This document shows positions 11,522 through 23,414 of a stretch of DNA of 64,000 nt, piece after piece (position 1 is the stretch's first letter; every line of letters starts with the position of its first letter). Position numbers and translations under genes: made by a program. The notes under the pieces are model-generated. The model saw only the letters and a program-made list of their open reading frames with translations. It was not told the origin of the DNA and did not search any database. The stretch spans positions 682,001 through 746,000 of the forward strand of contig MU385857.1 of assembly GCA_022497145.1 (NCBI GenBank), given 5' to 3'. This DNA comes from Rostrohypoxylon terebratum (lineage: Eukaryota > Ascomycota > Sordariomycetes > Xylariales > Hypoxylaceae).

Positions 11522-14000
11522 ATGGATCCTCTGTTCAAAGACAAGGTCGCATTTTTCGAATGCTTGGAAACGCTCAAGGATGGAGATGCAGAAGATGAGC
11601 TAGACGAAAATGAAGAAATATATCGGAAATATACAAGAGGGTTCTTCTCTGGTGCTTCTACCACGCCTGCCGATATCCCTCGTCCTTTACAAAGGAGGGA
11701 TGATGAGCTTACGGTTACTACGTCCGAGAAAATAATGTCGGATCCTATTCCCGTGGATAGCGATTCCGAGGTAGAGATTATCGCAGTTACCCCGCGTAAC
11801 CGTGACCCAAAAGTTGGCGGCGCAAGCTCAAGGACAACTACCTCCGTAGGTGAGGATGCTACCGTGTTCGAGACTGCGGCTGCGGGAATTAAGCCGCCAA
11901 TTCGTCGTTCGACACGTTCTGCGCGCCCAACCCTTAGCGACAGACATTCTAGCCCCCAGAGCGATCGCTCATCGTCCGTTAGGATGGGGAAGCGCAAGAA
12001 AGAAGCACCATTGAAACTTGTCCCAGAGGCACAGCGAATATTCAACGGCCTCTCTTTTTACTATATACCTAACGACGATATCAACCCAGCGCGAAGACTA
12101 CAGATCACCAAAGCACGAGAACATGGCGCTATGTAAGTCTGTCTTTGAATGAACTGCAACGTAAGAATGAGTTCTTTGAATATCATACCCTGCCGAACCT
12201 CACCGTCATATTCCGTCGACTATGCACAAATTCACTAACTTAGTACTCTATAGATGGTGTCGGGAGCTCGCCAATGCAACACACATAATCGTAGACAAGA
12301 AGCTTACCTTTACGGACATAGAGCGGTATCTACAGAGTGACCCTCAATGGGCCAAAAAAGTTCTTGTAAATGCAAATTATCCTCTCGATTGTCTAAAGCA
12401 TCGCATCATTGCGAATCCAACTCAGGGACAATACAAGGTTACCGGAACACCAGCCGCAACCGAAACGGCCACGGATGAACTGCCATTGAAGGCGCCATCC
12501 TCTTCAAATGGCTCCGACGTCTCACTTAAGCTCAAACCAAAGCGTAGAAAACTCGCCAAGAAAACTCGTGCGCCTGTGTCAGACACGCCGACCAGTAATG
12601 AGGCACCAACTCAAGATAGCGTCATTCTAATCCCGCCTTCCCAAGTGCAACAGAACCAGAATCCTGCGGGAGATGCTGGGCCTTCTGGGATGCAAATAGA
12701 TGCTATACCAGAGGATAATGATGAGCTCACGCAATGCATATCCGAAATGAAGGCTGCTGGAGACGATAATGCGTTAGGTGACGCACTCATAGATGACGGC
12801 GATATTTCCGGGCCGTCAACTGCAGACGGAGACGGCGCTGCTTCAGATTCCGATGATCTATCAGAAGATGGTCCACAGAAAAGGAGATCTAGCTCCCGAC
12901 GAAAGAATAGTAATTGGCAAGAGAATTTCATCTGTATGAAGGGAGGCACCAAAAACCACACAGATGACAATAGTCCTAATGCAGAGACTATCAAAGTACT
13001 TCAACAGATGTTAGAGATACACACTCTCGCTAATGATAACTTTCGGATCCGAGCATACAGACTGGCCATCTCAACGCTTCGAGCACAACCCAAGAAGATA
13101 CGCACAGCCGAGGAAGCACGTGCTCTACCTCACATTGGCCGAATCGCGGACAAGATCGAGGAGATCGTCAATACGAATCGGCTTAGACAACTCGAATACG
13201 CGCAAGATGACCCTCGCCGAAAGGTCATGGCCTTGTTTCTTCAAATCTACGGTGTTGGCCATACCATAGCCCAGAAGTGGATTGCTCAAGGGTTCCGTAC
13301 ATTAGATGACCTCCGAAATGGGGCGGATCTGAATGGGAACCAAAAAATCGGATTACAATATTTCGACGATCTCAATACTCGAATTCCGCGAAGGGAAGTG
13401 GAGGCTTTGGCTGATTGTGTTAAGAAAACTGCCGCAATTATCGATCGTGATGTGAAGTTGATCGTGGGAGGCAGCTACCGTCGTGGAGCAGATAGCTCTG
13501 GCGATATTGACATCATTATCACGAAAGCGGGCACGGACGCTACAAGTCAACTAACTCCTTTTCTAAGCCGCCTCATCAATGCCTTAACAGAGGAGGGTTT
13601 CCTGACTGCGGAGCTTGCTGCTCATCACGGCAGTGCCAACGATGATGGTGGCAGCAAATGGCATGGATGTTGTGTGTTACCAGAAAGTGCATTTCCGGGT
13701 CCAAAGGGCGAATATCGACCAATATGGAGACGCATCGATCTGTTGCTGGTTCCCCAATGCCAGCTCGGGGCAGCACTGATCTACTTTACAGGCAACGATA
13801 TCTTCAACAGGTCGATCCGATTGCTGGCACGAAAGAAGGGGATGCGATTGAACCAAAGAGGGTTATATAGCGATGTCCTCCATGATCGCAAAATCAACCA
13901 GATGACTGCGGGAACTCTAATCGAAGGACGAGATGAGAAGAAGATATTTGCGATACTGGGAGTTCGCTGGAGAGAACCTCATGAGAGATGGTGTGGTTAA
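11522..14000 (+). CDS. POL4: Family-X DNA polymerase with BRCT domain (Pol IV / Pol lambda-like)
   Basis: Gap-filling DNA polymerase used in non-homologous end joining and base-excision repair; nuclear. Exons 11522-12132 and 12254-14000 give 785 residues, longer than yeast Pol4 because of acidic, Ser-rich N-terminal and linker regions. The order is: disordered leader (1-160); BRCT-like domain at about 162-295, interrupted by the only intron; Ser/Pro-rich linker; a pol-beta 8-kDa region with the helix-hairpin-helix HIGRIADKIEEIV; a second HhH (GVGHTIAQKW); and the nucleotidyl-transferase core. Catalytic motifs are GGSYRRG (about 608) with GDIDIII just after, and RRIDLLLVP (about 697), supplying the three metal-binding aspartates. 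The C-terminal thumb ends in a KIFAILG ... RWREP motif typical of the family. Pol mu-type orthology is not excluded. Confidence 0.93.
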
Positions 14001-14650
14001 ATTAGGGAGAAGGAGAATTGTTGTATACCCCTATCTGAATAGAGAACCGCTGATAATTGTGGCCTTGCTTTGAATCCTGCCTAAAATGAAGATTTATAGT
14101 ACATTTGTGACTTGCTAACTTTGAATTTTCTTCGCAAGAGCCAAAGAGTCAGAGCAGTCCGGTTCCTTTTTGACTTCATACCTACCTCGAATGCTTTATC
14201 ACAAGGTCTCATCGTTTAAGCCCCACTAACCAATCGTCACAATCTTTCTTCCGCCATCTCCATCCCGATAAAAGCTGAGAGACCTGCATAACGACGATAA
14301 TTCTCAACCAATCAGGAAACCTCTATTATACACGTTCTCGTACAGAACAGTCGGCGGCTCAGAGCGCTGTCACCCTACATGTCGTCGGTCGATGTGGTCT
14401 ATTGGCACGATCGTAGAGATTGCCGACTCACCTTCCGTTCCTGTAGGTGACGTCTTCCGAGTTAAGTCCTATACTATTGGTGAACCCGGACAGCATTGCT
14501 ACCACATGGCTGACGTCGCACACCATATACAACTCGTAATACTAGGTATAAAAGAGCACATATCAACCTTGTTATTAATAGTTAAAACATGTCTGGTCAG
14601 CCGTTTTTGTGTCGCTTCGTATTAAGTGGTCTTCTTTGACGTCGTTCGTC
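14001..14650. other. Intergenic spacer, PhoD-like gene promoter
   Basis: No gene is supported. Two TGACGTC half-palindromes (near 14448 and 14511) lie in the last 210 bp before the phosphatase start; their role is unknown. A small ORF at 14392-14625 matches no family. Confidence 0.5.
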
Positions 14651-17110
14651 ATGGTCAAATTAGCAGATCTTGGTCTCGTGGCCGAGGCTCTGGTTGGGTT
14701 TGCGGCAGCGACATTTAATGGCAATTTGAATTATGCGAGCCCATCTCGTCGTCACTCGGGCATGGGCATAGATGTGCCTCATGTTTCTAGGCGCAGCCTT
14801 AAGCGTGGCGCTGTCGCGTTTCAGGCGGAGGAACTCAGCTTCACACACGGCGTGGCGTCTGGTGATCCATACCCCGAGAGCGTAATTCTGTGGACACGAG
14901 TTGCGCCGTCGCTGGAATCTGATACGAGTAATATTACTGTTGAGGGACCCGTGCCGCTGTATAACCACGATACGCAGACGTACATCAACGCGGATCCGAG
15001 CCCTATCTGTGTTGATTGGAGTGTGTTCTTGAACGAGACTGAAGAGGTTGTATCGAGTGGACAAGGATACACGACGAGTGATATCGACTATACTGTCAAG
15101 GTAAGTTTCGAGCTTCATTCCCCTTTTCCCAAGATATTGACCTAACATGTTCCAGGTTGAAGCCACGAAGCTAAAGCCATTCACGACGTACAATTACCAG
15201 TTCACGATCTGTGGATCGAATATTACAAGTCCCGTCGGACGAACGAAGACTGCGCCTGAAGCGAATGCTGATCTACTAGAGTTGAAACTTGCCGTTTTCT
15301 CTTGTAGTAACTATCGTAAGCATCCCTGCTCCATTCTGGCTTCATTCTAACTTACCATCGCTAATGGATTGAAAGCCAATGGATACTTCAATGCCTACGG
15401 GAACGCTGCTCGCAAAGATGAGCAAGACTATTTTGTGTGAACGACAAATTACATACTTGGCGATACTTGCTAATTGGTGATATGGACAGGTTCACTTAGG
15501 GGATTACATATACGAGGGGAACGCGAAGGGCGAGAGAGCCCATGAGCCGAGCAAATACCTGTTTAGTCTTCACGACTACAGAACTCGTCATGGGCAGGTC
15601 AGTGTCACCTCAATCCCAAACTCGGATAGATATATGTACTCAGACAGTGAATAGTATCGCACCGACCCGGATCTGCAACTTGCTTCTCAGAACTTCGCGT
15701 GGATCACGACTTGGGATGACCATGGTACGTAGACGGCAAGGAGGCCGCAGTGTGTGACCAAATACTGATCGTTTGTATAGAGGTCTCGGATAATGGATAC
15801 CGAGATGGATCAAGTGCTCTGAATAATACCGAAGAGTCCTTCTTGAATGATGGTTTCGTCAGCGTGGACCAACGAAAGATGAACGCCGTGAGAGCATACT
15901 TCGAGTGGATGCCTATTCGGTAGGTTGGGATATGATTTGAATATAAATGAAGGTTATTGACAATTTTGAAGCCAGATAGACCTTGATGACAATTTGAGAG
16001 TTTGGAGGTCATTCCAGATGGGTAATCGTATGTACTATCCCAAGGAAGACGCTCCGCGGCTTCGCTAACGTATGTTCACAGTTCTGGATCTAATTGTTCT
16101 TGATACTCGGAATTATGATCGAAGTATTACATCCCTAGGTAAGTATCATATAGAAAGGAATGAATTCGGGGATCTTAGTTGCTAACAAGAGGAAGATTGG
16201 GACAATGACTATATCGAACAGATCAGCAATGACGCCTCACGATCCTTGATGGGCTCACACCAGGAGAATTGGTTTTACAACCAGCTATCGAGGTCTTCCA
16301 ATCGAGGCGCGACTTGGCGAATCATAGGCAATCAGATCGTGTTCTCGTCTATCGCCGAGTCTTCTAGTTTCAGCGGTGATAATTGGAATGTGAGTATAAA
16401 AACTATATATACAATGAAGAAGACAATAGAAAGTGAGGCAAACTCGCTGATGTGTGTGTCGTTCTTAGGGATATGTTGCAAACAGGAACCGAACGCTGAA
16501 GCACCTCTACGACAACCACATCAGCAATACCGTCTTCCTTGCTGGAGACAGCCACCAGAACTGGGTTCGTCTGCAAATTTTCTTATTTTCACCCGTTCAT
16601 CCTCGTGTTGGAAAGACTTATCAGGTACAGATCTAACACAATACGTAGGTATCCGACCTCGTCTGGCTCGACGAAAAGCCATACAACGTCGAGACGGGCG
16701 ACGGGGCTATCGGGGTCGAGTTCGCCGGAACGGCGGTCAGCTCGACGGGATACAACGGGCTGATCGCGCCGGCACGCGAGCAGGCGCAGAAGTTAGTTAC
16801 GGAAAACAAAGTACTGCAGTGGCAGGACGGGTACTACCGTGGGTATTACCTGCTCACGATCGCGCCGGAGAAGCTGGAGGCGAGGTACTACGGGTCGCCG
16901 AGCGTGGCGACGAGGAACGCGTGGGATCTGCCGCTGGCGAATTTCACGGTCCTCGCGGGCGCGAATGAGTTGTCGAGACCGGTGGCTGGGGGCAGCGTTG
17001 AAGCTGGGTTTGTCAAGGGAGGGGCGACGAACCCGACGAATGTTACGTTGAATACGGAAACGTGGGAGTGGGATGTGGTTGGATTTGATAAGATGTATAT
17101 CACCACGTAG
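14651..17110 (+). CDS. PhoD-family alkaline phosphatase/phosphodiesterase
   Basis: Metal-dependent phosphomonoesterase/phosphodiesterase, probably secreted or cell-surface. Model of 11 exons: 14651-15100, 15156-15315, 15376-15434, 15490-15597, 15655-15724, 15781-15919, 15972-16021, 16082-16138, 16196-16389, 16469-16564 and 16649-17110; all phases agree, giving 614 residues. The N-terminal PhoD domain carries FTHGVASGDPYPESVILWTR. Metallophosphatase motifs follow: VFSCSNY, VHLGDYIYEG, TTWDDHEVSDNGYRDGS and LAGDSHQNW. Start 14651 was preferred over the in-frame Met at 14609 because it leaves the more hydrophobic N-terminus; a signal peptide is only weakly visible. The last exon is clearly more GC-rich than the first ones. 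The exon 7/8 junction (donor GTAATC) is the least certain. Confidence 0.9.
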
Positions 17111-18074
17111 GCACCTGCCGGCGTGTCAGCCCGTAGTGATGAATTGCTAGGTTATTGTTTTTTTTCTTTTTGAACTGCAATACCAATGACATAATGGATG
17201 GGTTCACGGAATAGTAAACACCCAGGTGAGTGATGCAAACCAGGTTCTCGTGAGATGTGGAAAATAGAGTGCGATTAGAATGAAGCTGTTTGAAATTAAC
17301 TCATAATTGACACCTAGGTCCTAGGTAACTAGTAATATGAACAGTGTGAGCCACGTACGGAGTACCGGAGTGGTACGCAAACACGGTCGTTGGTGGCTTC
17401 GTTCACAGCTCGCCACCGAAACGCCAACATGCAGCATCTTCCTCATGGCAATGCAACCAGGCACTGCTCACAATGAAAACGAAAATGAAAATGGACATCA
17501 AAAATTGCGCTCCCTACGATCCACGAGGGATAATAGAAGAGGATCGACTCCGCGCTGTGCAATGCAGGTCTCTCCCCTTGCTGACCATGAATCTTGAGCC
17601 ATGGTCAGCGGAACAAGGTAAGTATGAAGAAGAAAGGAAGAAAAGGTCTAAAAGCTAGGAGGAGGGACAGGTATTTATAATGTTCACCGAGGTGTGCTAG
17701 GGCGATTGATTGGGGGATCATTGTTTCACCGCATTCCGGTGGGGTTGCACTTGCATCCACTTGCACAGTGAATCGAACGCGCTCCAGGCGCGCAATCGAG
17801 AACTTTTATGGGTCATTTTACTGTAGTCTAGATCCAGTCTGCAGCATTTTACTAGGCTGCTAGCCTGATAGCCTGCTAGGTCGTTTCCCTGCAGCGGCTC
17901 TTTAGTGGGAAGGAACGAGAAAAAAAAGTAAAAAAAGTAAACCAAACCTTACATCGTTTTGCGACCCAGCCCAACCTTGAACCTTCGTTATTTTCAACTT
18001 TTTACACTTTCTTTTTTTTTCTTCCCTCATTTTCCTCTCTTAACTCCATACAGGTTGCACTTTGCGTTTCAAGC
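17111..18074. other. Intergenic spacer upstream of PRMT1 gene
   Basis: No gene is seen. It holds a CCTAGG-type motif at about 17314-17331 and a strong CT-rich tract at 17987-18048 just before the methyltransferase start. Confidence 0.6.
17987..18048 (+). promoter_or_regulatory. CT-rich core-promoter tract
   Basis: A long pyrimidine-rich stretch, including a T9 run, ends 27 bp before the PRMT1 start codon. Such tracts commonly mark transcription start zones of highly expressed genes in filamentous fungi. No TATA box was recognised. Confidence 0.45.
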
Positions 18075-19599
18075 ATGGCAACCGACAAGATGGACGTTGA
18101 GGCTGCCGAGAAGCAACTGAAGAGCATGGCTCACTCGGAGCAGCATTATTTCAACAGGTTAGTTTGTGCGCATCCCGCATTGCATAAATTCTAATCCTAC
18201 ATCCGATTCTTACATCCTACATCCTACATCCAACAGCGATGTACGGGTGCCATAGGCATAGGTATTCCTATGCCATGCACGATACGATTAGACTCGGACT
18301 CGGACTCGGACTCTCAATCTTGAACGTTGGCTAACATCTGTCGCACAACAGTTACAACCACCATGGTATGCATTGGTACCCATTGTCATTATTGTCATTA
18401 TAGACGCCGATGAGGATGACTTTTACTAACGAGAGTCAAATCACAATGCAGGAATCCACGAAGAGATGTTGGTACGTATTTCATACATCCATACAGCACT
18501 AATAATTCCTCATGTGAAGATTTCACCCGTCTAACCAAGACATTGTCTCGTCATTTAGAAAGATGAAGTTCGCACCAGATCCTACATGAACGCGATCCAG
18601 CAGAACAAGCACCTTTTCAAGGACAAGGTTGTGCTCGATGTTGGTTGCGGAACGGCTATTCTTTCTATGTGAGTCCTGCACCCCACTATGATTCACTTTA
18701 TCCCCCTGCATAGACTAAACAATCACATTCTTATGTAGGTTTGCTGTCAAAGCAGGAGCAAAGCATGTCATCGGCGTCGACATGTCTACCATCATTTTCA
18801 AGGCCAAGCAGATCGTCAAGGTCAATGGCATGGAGGACAAGATCACCCTGATCCAAGGCAAGATGGAAGATATTGAGCTGCCATTCCCCAAAGTCGACAT
18901 CATCATCTCTGAATGGATGGGCTACTTTCTTCTGTACGAGAGCATGCTTGACACTGTGCTGTATGCTCGTGACAAGTACCTCGCCCCGGATGGCCTGATC
19001 TTCCCCGACAAAGCTACTATCTTCATCTGTGGTATTGAGGATGGCGAGTACAAGGACGAGAAAATAGGATGTGAGTTCAATTGACTTGGAAGTGTATGGG
19101 AGCAAGCTGACACGCCGTAGTTTGGGACAACGTCTATGGCTTCGATTATTCTCCTCTGAAAGAGACGGCTCTAGCCGAGCCTCTCGTCGATACGGTGGAG
19201 ACGAAGGCTGCCGTAACGGATCCCGTTCCTGTCTTGACCCTTGACTTGTACACATGCACAACAGCCGACCTCGCGTTCTCTATCCCCTTCAAATTGAGCG
19301 CCCGCCGTGGTGACTTCATCCACGCACTTGTCGCATGGTTTGATATTGAGTTCTCCGCCTGCCATAAGCCTATCCGATTTTCCACCGGTCCTCACACCAA
19401 GTATACCCACTGGAAGCAGACCGTCTTCTATCTGGACCAAGTCCTCACAGTTCTGGAAGCTGAAGATATTGTTGTGAATTTAGATGTCAAGCCTAACGAG
19501 AAGAATCGCCGAGACCTAGATATCAAGATCGACTACAAACTACAAACCACAGACGAGGCTAGACAAGCCCACGGTGCCTGTGAGTACAAGATGTGCTAG
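18075..19599 (+). CDS. HMT1: Type I protein arginine methyltransferase (PRMT1/Hmt1/RmtA)
   Basis: Transfers methyl groups from S-adenosylmethionine to arginines of histones (H4R3) and RNA-binding proteins; nucleus and cytoplasm. Exons: 18075-18157, 18352-18365 (14 nt), 18452-18471 (20 nt), 18559-18668, 18739-19070 and 19121-19599, giving 345 residues, the normal PRMT1 length. Visible motifs are the N-terminal YFNSYNHHGIHEEML helix formed across the microexons, SAM-binding motif I around residues 63-72 (VVLDVGCGTA), and the double-E loop SEWMGYFLLYE with E134 and E143. The THW motif (YTHWKQTVFYL) follows. The protein ends in EYKMC, typical of fungal Hmt1/RmtA. Intron 1 contains two small tandem repeats. 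The paralogue assignment (PRMT1 rather than PRMT3/8) rests on the short N-terminus. Confidence 0.96.
18211..18231. repeat. Tandem heptamer TACATCC, 3 copies, in intron 1 of HMT1
   Basis: Three perfect copies; a further degenerate copy precedes them at about 18198. Confidence 0.75.
18291..18314. repeat. Tandem hexamer GACTCG, 4 copies, in intron 1 of HMT1
   Basis: Four copies, the last with one mismatch. It lies 37 bp before the acceptor, inside the only long intron of the gene (194 bp). Confidence 0.8.
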
Positions 19600-20439
19600 G
19601 CAAAAAACCTGCCAGTGGTCGTATCCACGGATATCGCACTGTCTTCTGTGAATCGGACTAGCTCGCGCCTGTCCGACTGATAGAGCCCGTCTCGTTGGCA
19701 GCAAGCTGCGAAGCTGGAATCTTGGCACTGCATCATCGCATGGCGACTGGGGCTGCGAAAGGCGTTTGGAGGCAAAAGTCATCATTCTTTGGCCTAGAGG
19801 GACGAAGGATAAGGGGATACGCACCGTCTAACCTTGAAGTGTTGAGATAGCATGGCGAGGCGGGTGAGCTAGAGAACCTGGGTTGATTTTCACGACTGAC
19901 GAAGATTACGATATACTGTAACTCCTACACGTCCCTCAAGATTACATATCACATACAAAGACATGATCAAGAGGTTGATGGGTCAGTTGATTCCGACTCT
20001 GTTAAATCTCTGCGTCGTTAGGTAGGGATGTTTTAATGGAGGTATCTCTATCCTAGCTACTAATTGAAATGCGGACAATTGACCAAATTCCTTATCTTAC
20101 CTAGTGCTACATTGTATAGCAAACTACATAGTGACTATAGATCCAGTTCAACTCCTAAATTTTCGATACAACGCTTGTTAGGTTTTACAACGTCCACACC
20201 AGTCATATATAAAAATAACATTAATACATCTCGCGTAGGAAAAATTGATGAGTTTCTAGAATTCAGGGTCCTTTAGCGCGGAACATATCCCGTGCTAGCG
20301 GCATGTGATAGCGGGGGGGATCGGGGGATCGGGGGTGATTACTGTAGAGAAACAACGTCATTCTTGCCGTGAGCAAAAAAAAAATCCGAAACTAGACAAA
20401 CATACTCATCGAGCTTAGCTTAAGCTCAAGCTTAGAAAG
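19600..20439. other. Intergenic spacer with G-rich element
   Basis: Contains the HMT1 3' UTR and the riboflavin synthase promoter. A G-run cluster sits at 20313-20335. ORFs here match no family. Confidence 0.6.
20313..20335 (+). promoter_or_regulatory. G-tract cluster (possible G-quadruplex) upstream of riboflavin synthase
   Basis: G7-ATC-G5-ATC-G5, about 105 bp upstream of the start codon. The G7 run can supply two tracts, so a four-tract quadruplex is formally possible. Function is inference. Confidence 0.4.
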
Positions 20440-21264
20440 ATGTTTACCGGATTAGTCGAGGAGATCGGAGGTAATTGACCCTTTTTTTTCATCTCGTAGA
20501 AGGTTAGGAGGAGGGGTGCTCAACTTTGTTGAGGAACGTATGACTGTGACCATGACTGATCTATGGTGATTACGCACACAGTGGTCGCGGAACTCAACCC
20601 GCACGACGAGACGGGCGGCACATCCCTTACCATCACGCTCCCTCCCTCCTCCACGCTCCTCGCGGACGCCCAGCTCGGCGACAGCATCTCCGTCAACGGC
20701 GTGTGTCTCACAGCCACGGACATCTCGAGCACCTCGAACCCGCCCTCCTTCAAAGTCGGCATCGCGCCCGAGACGCTCCGCCTCACGAACCTAGGGTCCC
20801 TCGCGAAGGACTCGGGCGTGAACCTCGAGCGAGCCGTGCGCGCGGACACGCGGATGGGCGGGCACTTCGTGCAAGGCCACGTCGACACGACCGCGACCAT
20901 CGTCTCCGTCGCGCGGGACGGCAACGCGCTGACCTTCCGCTTCGCGCCCACGACGCTCGACGTGCTGCGCTACATCGTGTATAAGGGGTACGTGGCGCTC
21001 GACGGGACCAGCCTGACGGTCACCAAGGTCGACGACGCCGAGGGCTGGTTCGAGGTCATGCTGATCGCGTACACGCAGGACAAGGTCGTCGTGGCTAGGA
21101 AGAAGGCCGGCGATACGGTCAATGTGGAGGTCGATGTGCTGGCCAAGTACGCAGAAAAAAGTATGGCTGGGTACTTGGGCGCCCAGGGTGAGGGGCTCGT
21201 CAAGCCCATCTTGGAGGGCATGGTGGAGAATTTGGTTGCCCAGGCTATGGGGGGGCATTCTTGA
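20440..21264 (+). CDS. RIB5: Riboflavin synthase (alpha chain)
   Basis: Dismutates two 6,7-dimethyl-8-ribityllumazines into riboflavin plus a pyrimidinedione, the last step of vitamin B2 synthesis. Exon 1 (20440-20470) encodes MFTGLVEEIG, the invariant N-terminus; the intron splits a codon and exon 2 is 20582-21264, giving 237 residues. Two lumazine-binding barrels are visible: the first with GDSISVNGVCLT and the FKVGIAPETL block, the second with GGHFVQGHVD and YKGYVALDGTSLTV. The ATG at 20563 within the intron is not the start, because it would lose MFTGLVE. Exon 2 is far more GC-rich and GC3-biased than neighbouring genes, so long shadow ORFs also appear on the other strand. Confidence 0.97.
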
Positions 21265-21557
21265 GGGGCTGAGGGGTTGGGTTCATCGCCGAGCAAATGG
21301 AGATTTGGGTTGATGAGATATGCCGGATTTCCTTAGCTAAATGTTTATTATGCTTGAACGTGATTGAAGAGGAATCATGGGATATACAAAAAAAAGGTAC
21401 GGGTTACTAATGTGAGATGTTCCATTAAAATTGAATCAGCTCATTAATTCTTATTTGTATAAGGTTGGGATAATATGACTGATCCTGCGACACTGCTAAC
21501 AAGCATCAACATTGTATATTCTGCCTATGATTCCGTCTCGACTTGAGACCATTGCCA

Positions 21558-23414
21558 TCATACATCGTCAGCCCAGATTTCCGCAATCTTCAAGCTGAGT
21601 GGCTTGGTGATCTTCTTGCGCCCGTACAAATTTCCCATCTGCTCAAAAACTAATTCTCGTTTCCTCTTCTTCCCTTGCTCGCCACCGCCACACTCATCAA
21701 ATGCCTTGGCGAACTCGTATGGCATTTTCCACCTCTTTTGGATTTCCAAGGCCTTCTCCCACGTGACCTGCCTGGTACACATCAACATCTTCAGATATAC
21801 GTCTCGTAGCGTCATCATGTCGGATTTGGATGCTAGTGATGCAAGCGCCGGATACGTGATGTGATGGTTGGTAGAAGGATCCTTTTTCTTCAGATGCTCT
21901 AGAAGCGGGAGGTAATTCTGAGCAGTAAGAACCTCGGTGGGAATGACGAGCAGATCCTTGCTCTCGTACTGTTTCTTCAGCAACATGGTCATGCGGGTGA
22001 GATATCGAATGGTGTCGTCAATCCTCTGCGTCTTTTTTACGAAGAAGCCGTTAACCACTTGCGTAGATGCGATAGCAGATTGCACCATTTCCGCACGATT
22101 GTCTAAAGTCTCCGAATCCATGGAGATCTCTTCGATGATGTAGACAACGTTCTTGATCCCGGATCGTTTCAGTCGAAACTTTTGCTCGTGGAAACGTCCA
22201 TCCTTGACACTACTAATCAAATCATCGAGTCTTTTTCTCTCGATGATATAATCAAGCACGACCTCATCTCCTTCAGCACCTAGTTGAGACAGAAAGTTTG
22301 GGTGTTTACACTTGGCAATCCAGAGGGCGTCGCCGAGTTCTAGGGAGCGCATAACTGGATTGACGCCCTTCTTCGATAACTCATTTTGTACTATAGTATA
22401 TAAATCAGCACTTGTTTCTAGATCATTTTTGTTCGACGGTAAAAATGCAAGCGTGCACCGGTGAATCTAAGGGTAGAGTTTCTTACTGTAATCTCTATCG
22501 GTCTTTGCTCGGACCTCACGAACATCTAATAACAGTTGAACTTCAAACGATCCAGGCTTGAGACGAATTGGCTGAAAGTGTGGTATCGCTGAACTACTAG
22601 AAGATGTATCCCCATTGGTGACGACGTCTGCGTAGCTCGAGGCTTGCTTAGGCTGCTCTTCGATTTCTACGGATGGAGATCGGTTTACAGGGCGAGGAGG
22701 TTGCTCAATCTCCTGGGGCATAGGTTCCGGCCTCGATGGAGCTGGTCTTGGCAAAGTAGGATCTAACGTATGCTGGATTCGTCGTGCTACCTCCCACCCG
22801 TCCTCGGTCAAATGATACCTTCGTGTAGGCCCACTTCGACGTTCATAGACGATGTCCTTCTCCAGAAGAGTCTTCATAGAGTTCCAAGCCGTGTAGAAAC
22901 TCTTTGGATCTGGCGGAGCAGTAAAAGAGGCATCGCAATGGGGCTGCGCTACCTCAATCAGGCATTGTTTCGTCATTCCTTGATGCGAGCCTTCTTCGAG
23001 CGTTGCTAACCCTATGATTATAGCATAAGGACCAGAGCGAAGAGTTGGTACGTAAGGCCTTGATTTCCTTTGCCTTTTTGGTGGTCTCCCTTCACCCTCA
23101 CCTTCCTCGTCTTCGTCATCTGGGCCGCCTAGACCGGGAATATTAACCCTCCTAGGGCGTTTCGGCATAGGCAACCCATTCTCGGCACAATGCTTCTTCA
23201 TCTTGTCTGTCAAGCGGCTACATAATGTTGGACCAAACCCTTTCAGGTTCTGTAATTGACAGGGGTGTTGGAATGTGACCGGACATGCCTTGAGAGCCTC
23301 GTATGCCTTCTTGTATGTTAACAGGCCCTTCGAGTTATGATCACGGGCTTTCTCAACCCATTCCTGTACCCAACTAAGAAGGAGCGGGTTTGCACAGGGT
23401 GCCTCAACCGGCAT
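21558..23414 (-). CDS. MUS81: Structure-specific endonuclease Mus81
   Basis: Catalytic subunit of the Mus81-Eme1/Mms4 nuclease that cuts branched DNA (3' flaps, replication forks, Holliday junctions). Exons on the minus strand: 23414-22487 and 22390-21558, intron 22391-22486, giving 586 residues. The N-terminal helix-hairpin-helix domain (residues ~1-100, including LKGFGPTLCSRL) is followed by a basic/acidic linker, a winged-helix region (about 150-250) and a Pro-rich linker. The ERCC4 nuclease domain starts near 310, with GDALWIAK (D330) and the catalytic ERKRLDD motif (E360, D365, D366). C-terminal helix-hairpin-helix domain at the end. Start 23414 (MPVEAPC) was chosen because it matches the usual short N-terminus; the upstream in-frame Met at 23546 adds a hydrophobic stretch foreign to Mus81. 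Confidence 0.94.

Noticed and set aside
15437..15489. GTGAAC donor two bases later in the third PhoD intron
   Set aside because: It breaks the frame into the VHLGDYIYEG motif; the GTGTGA donor at 15435 keeps phase 0.
20520..21296. Minus-strand ORFs opposite riboflavin synthase
   Set aside because: Shadow frames caused by high GC at third positions of the real gene.
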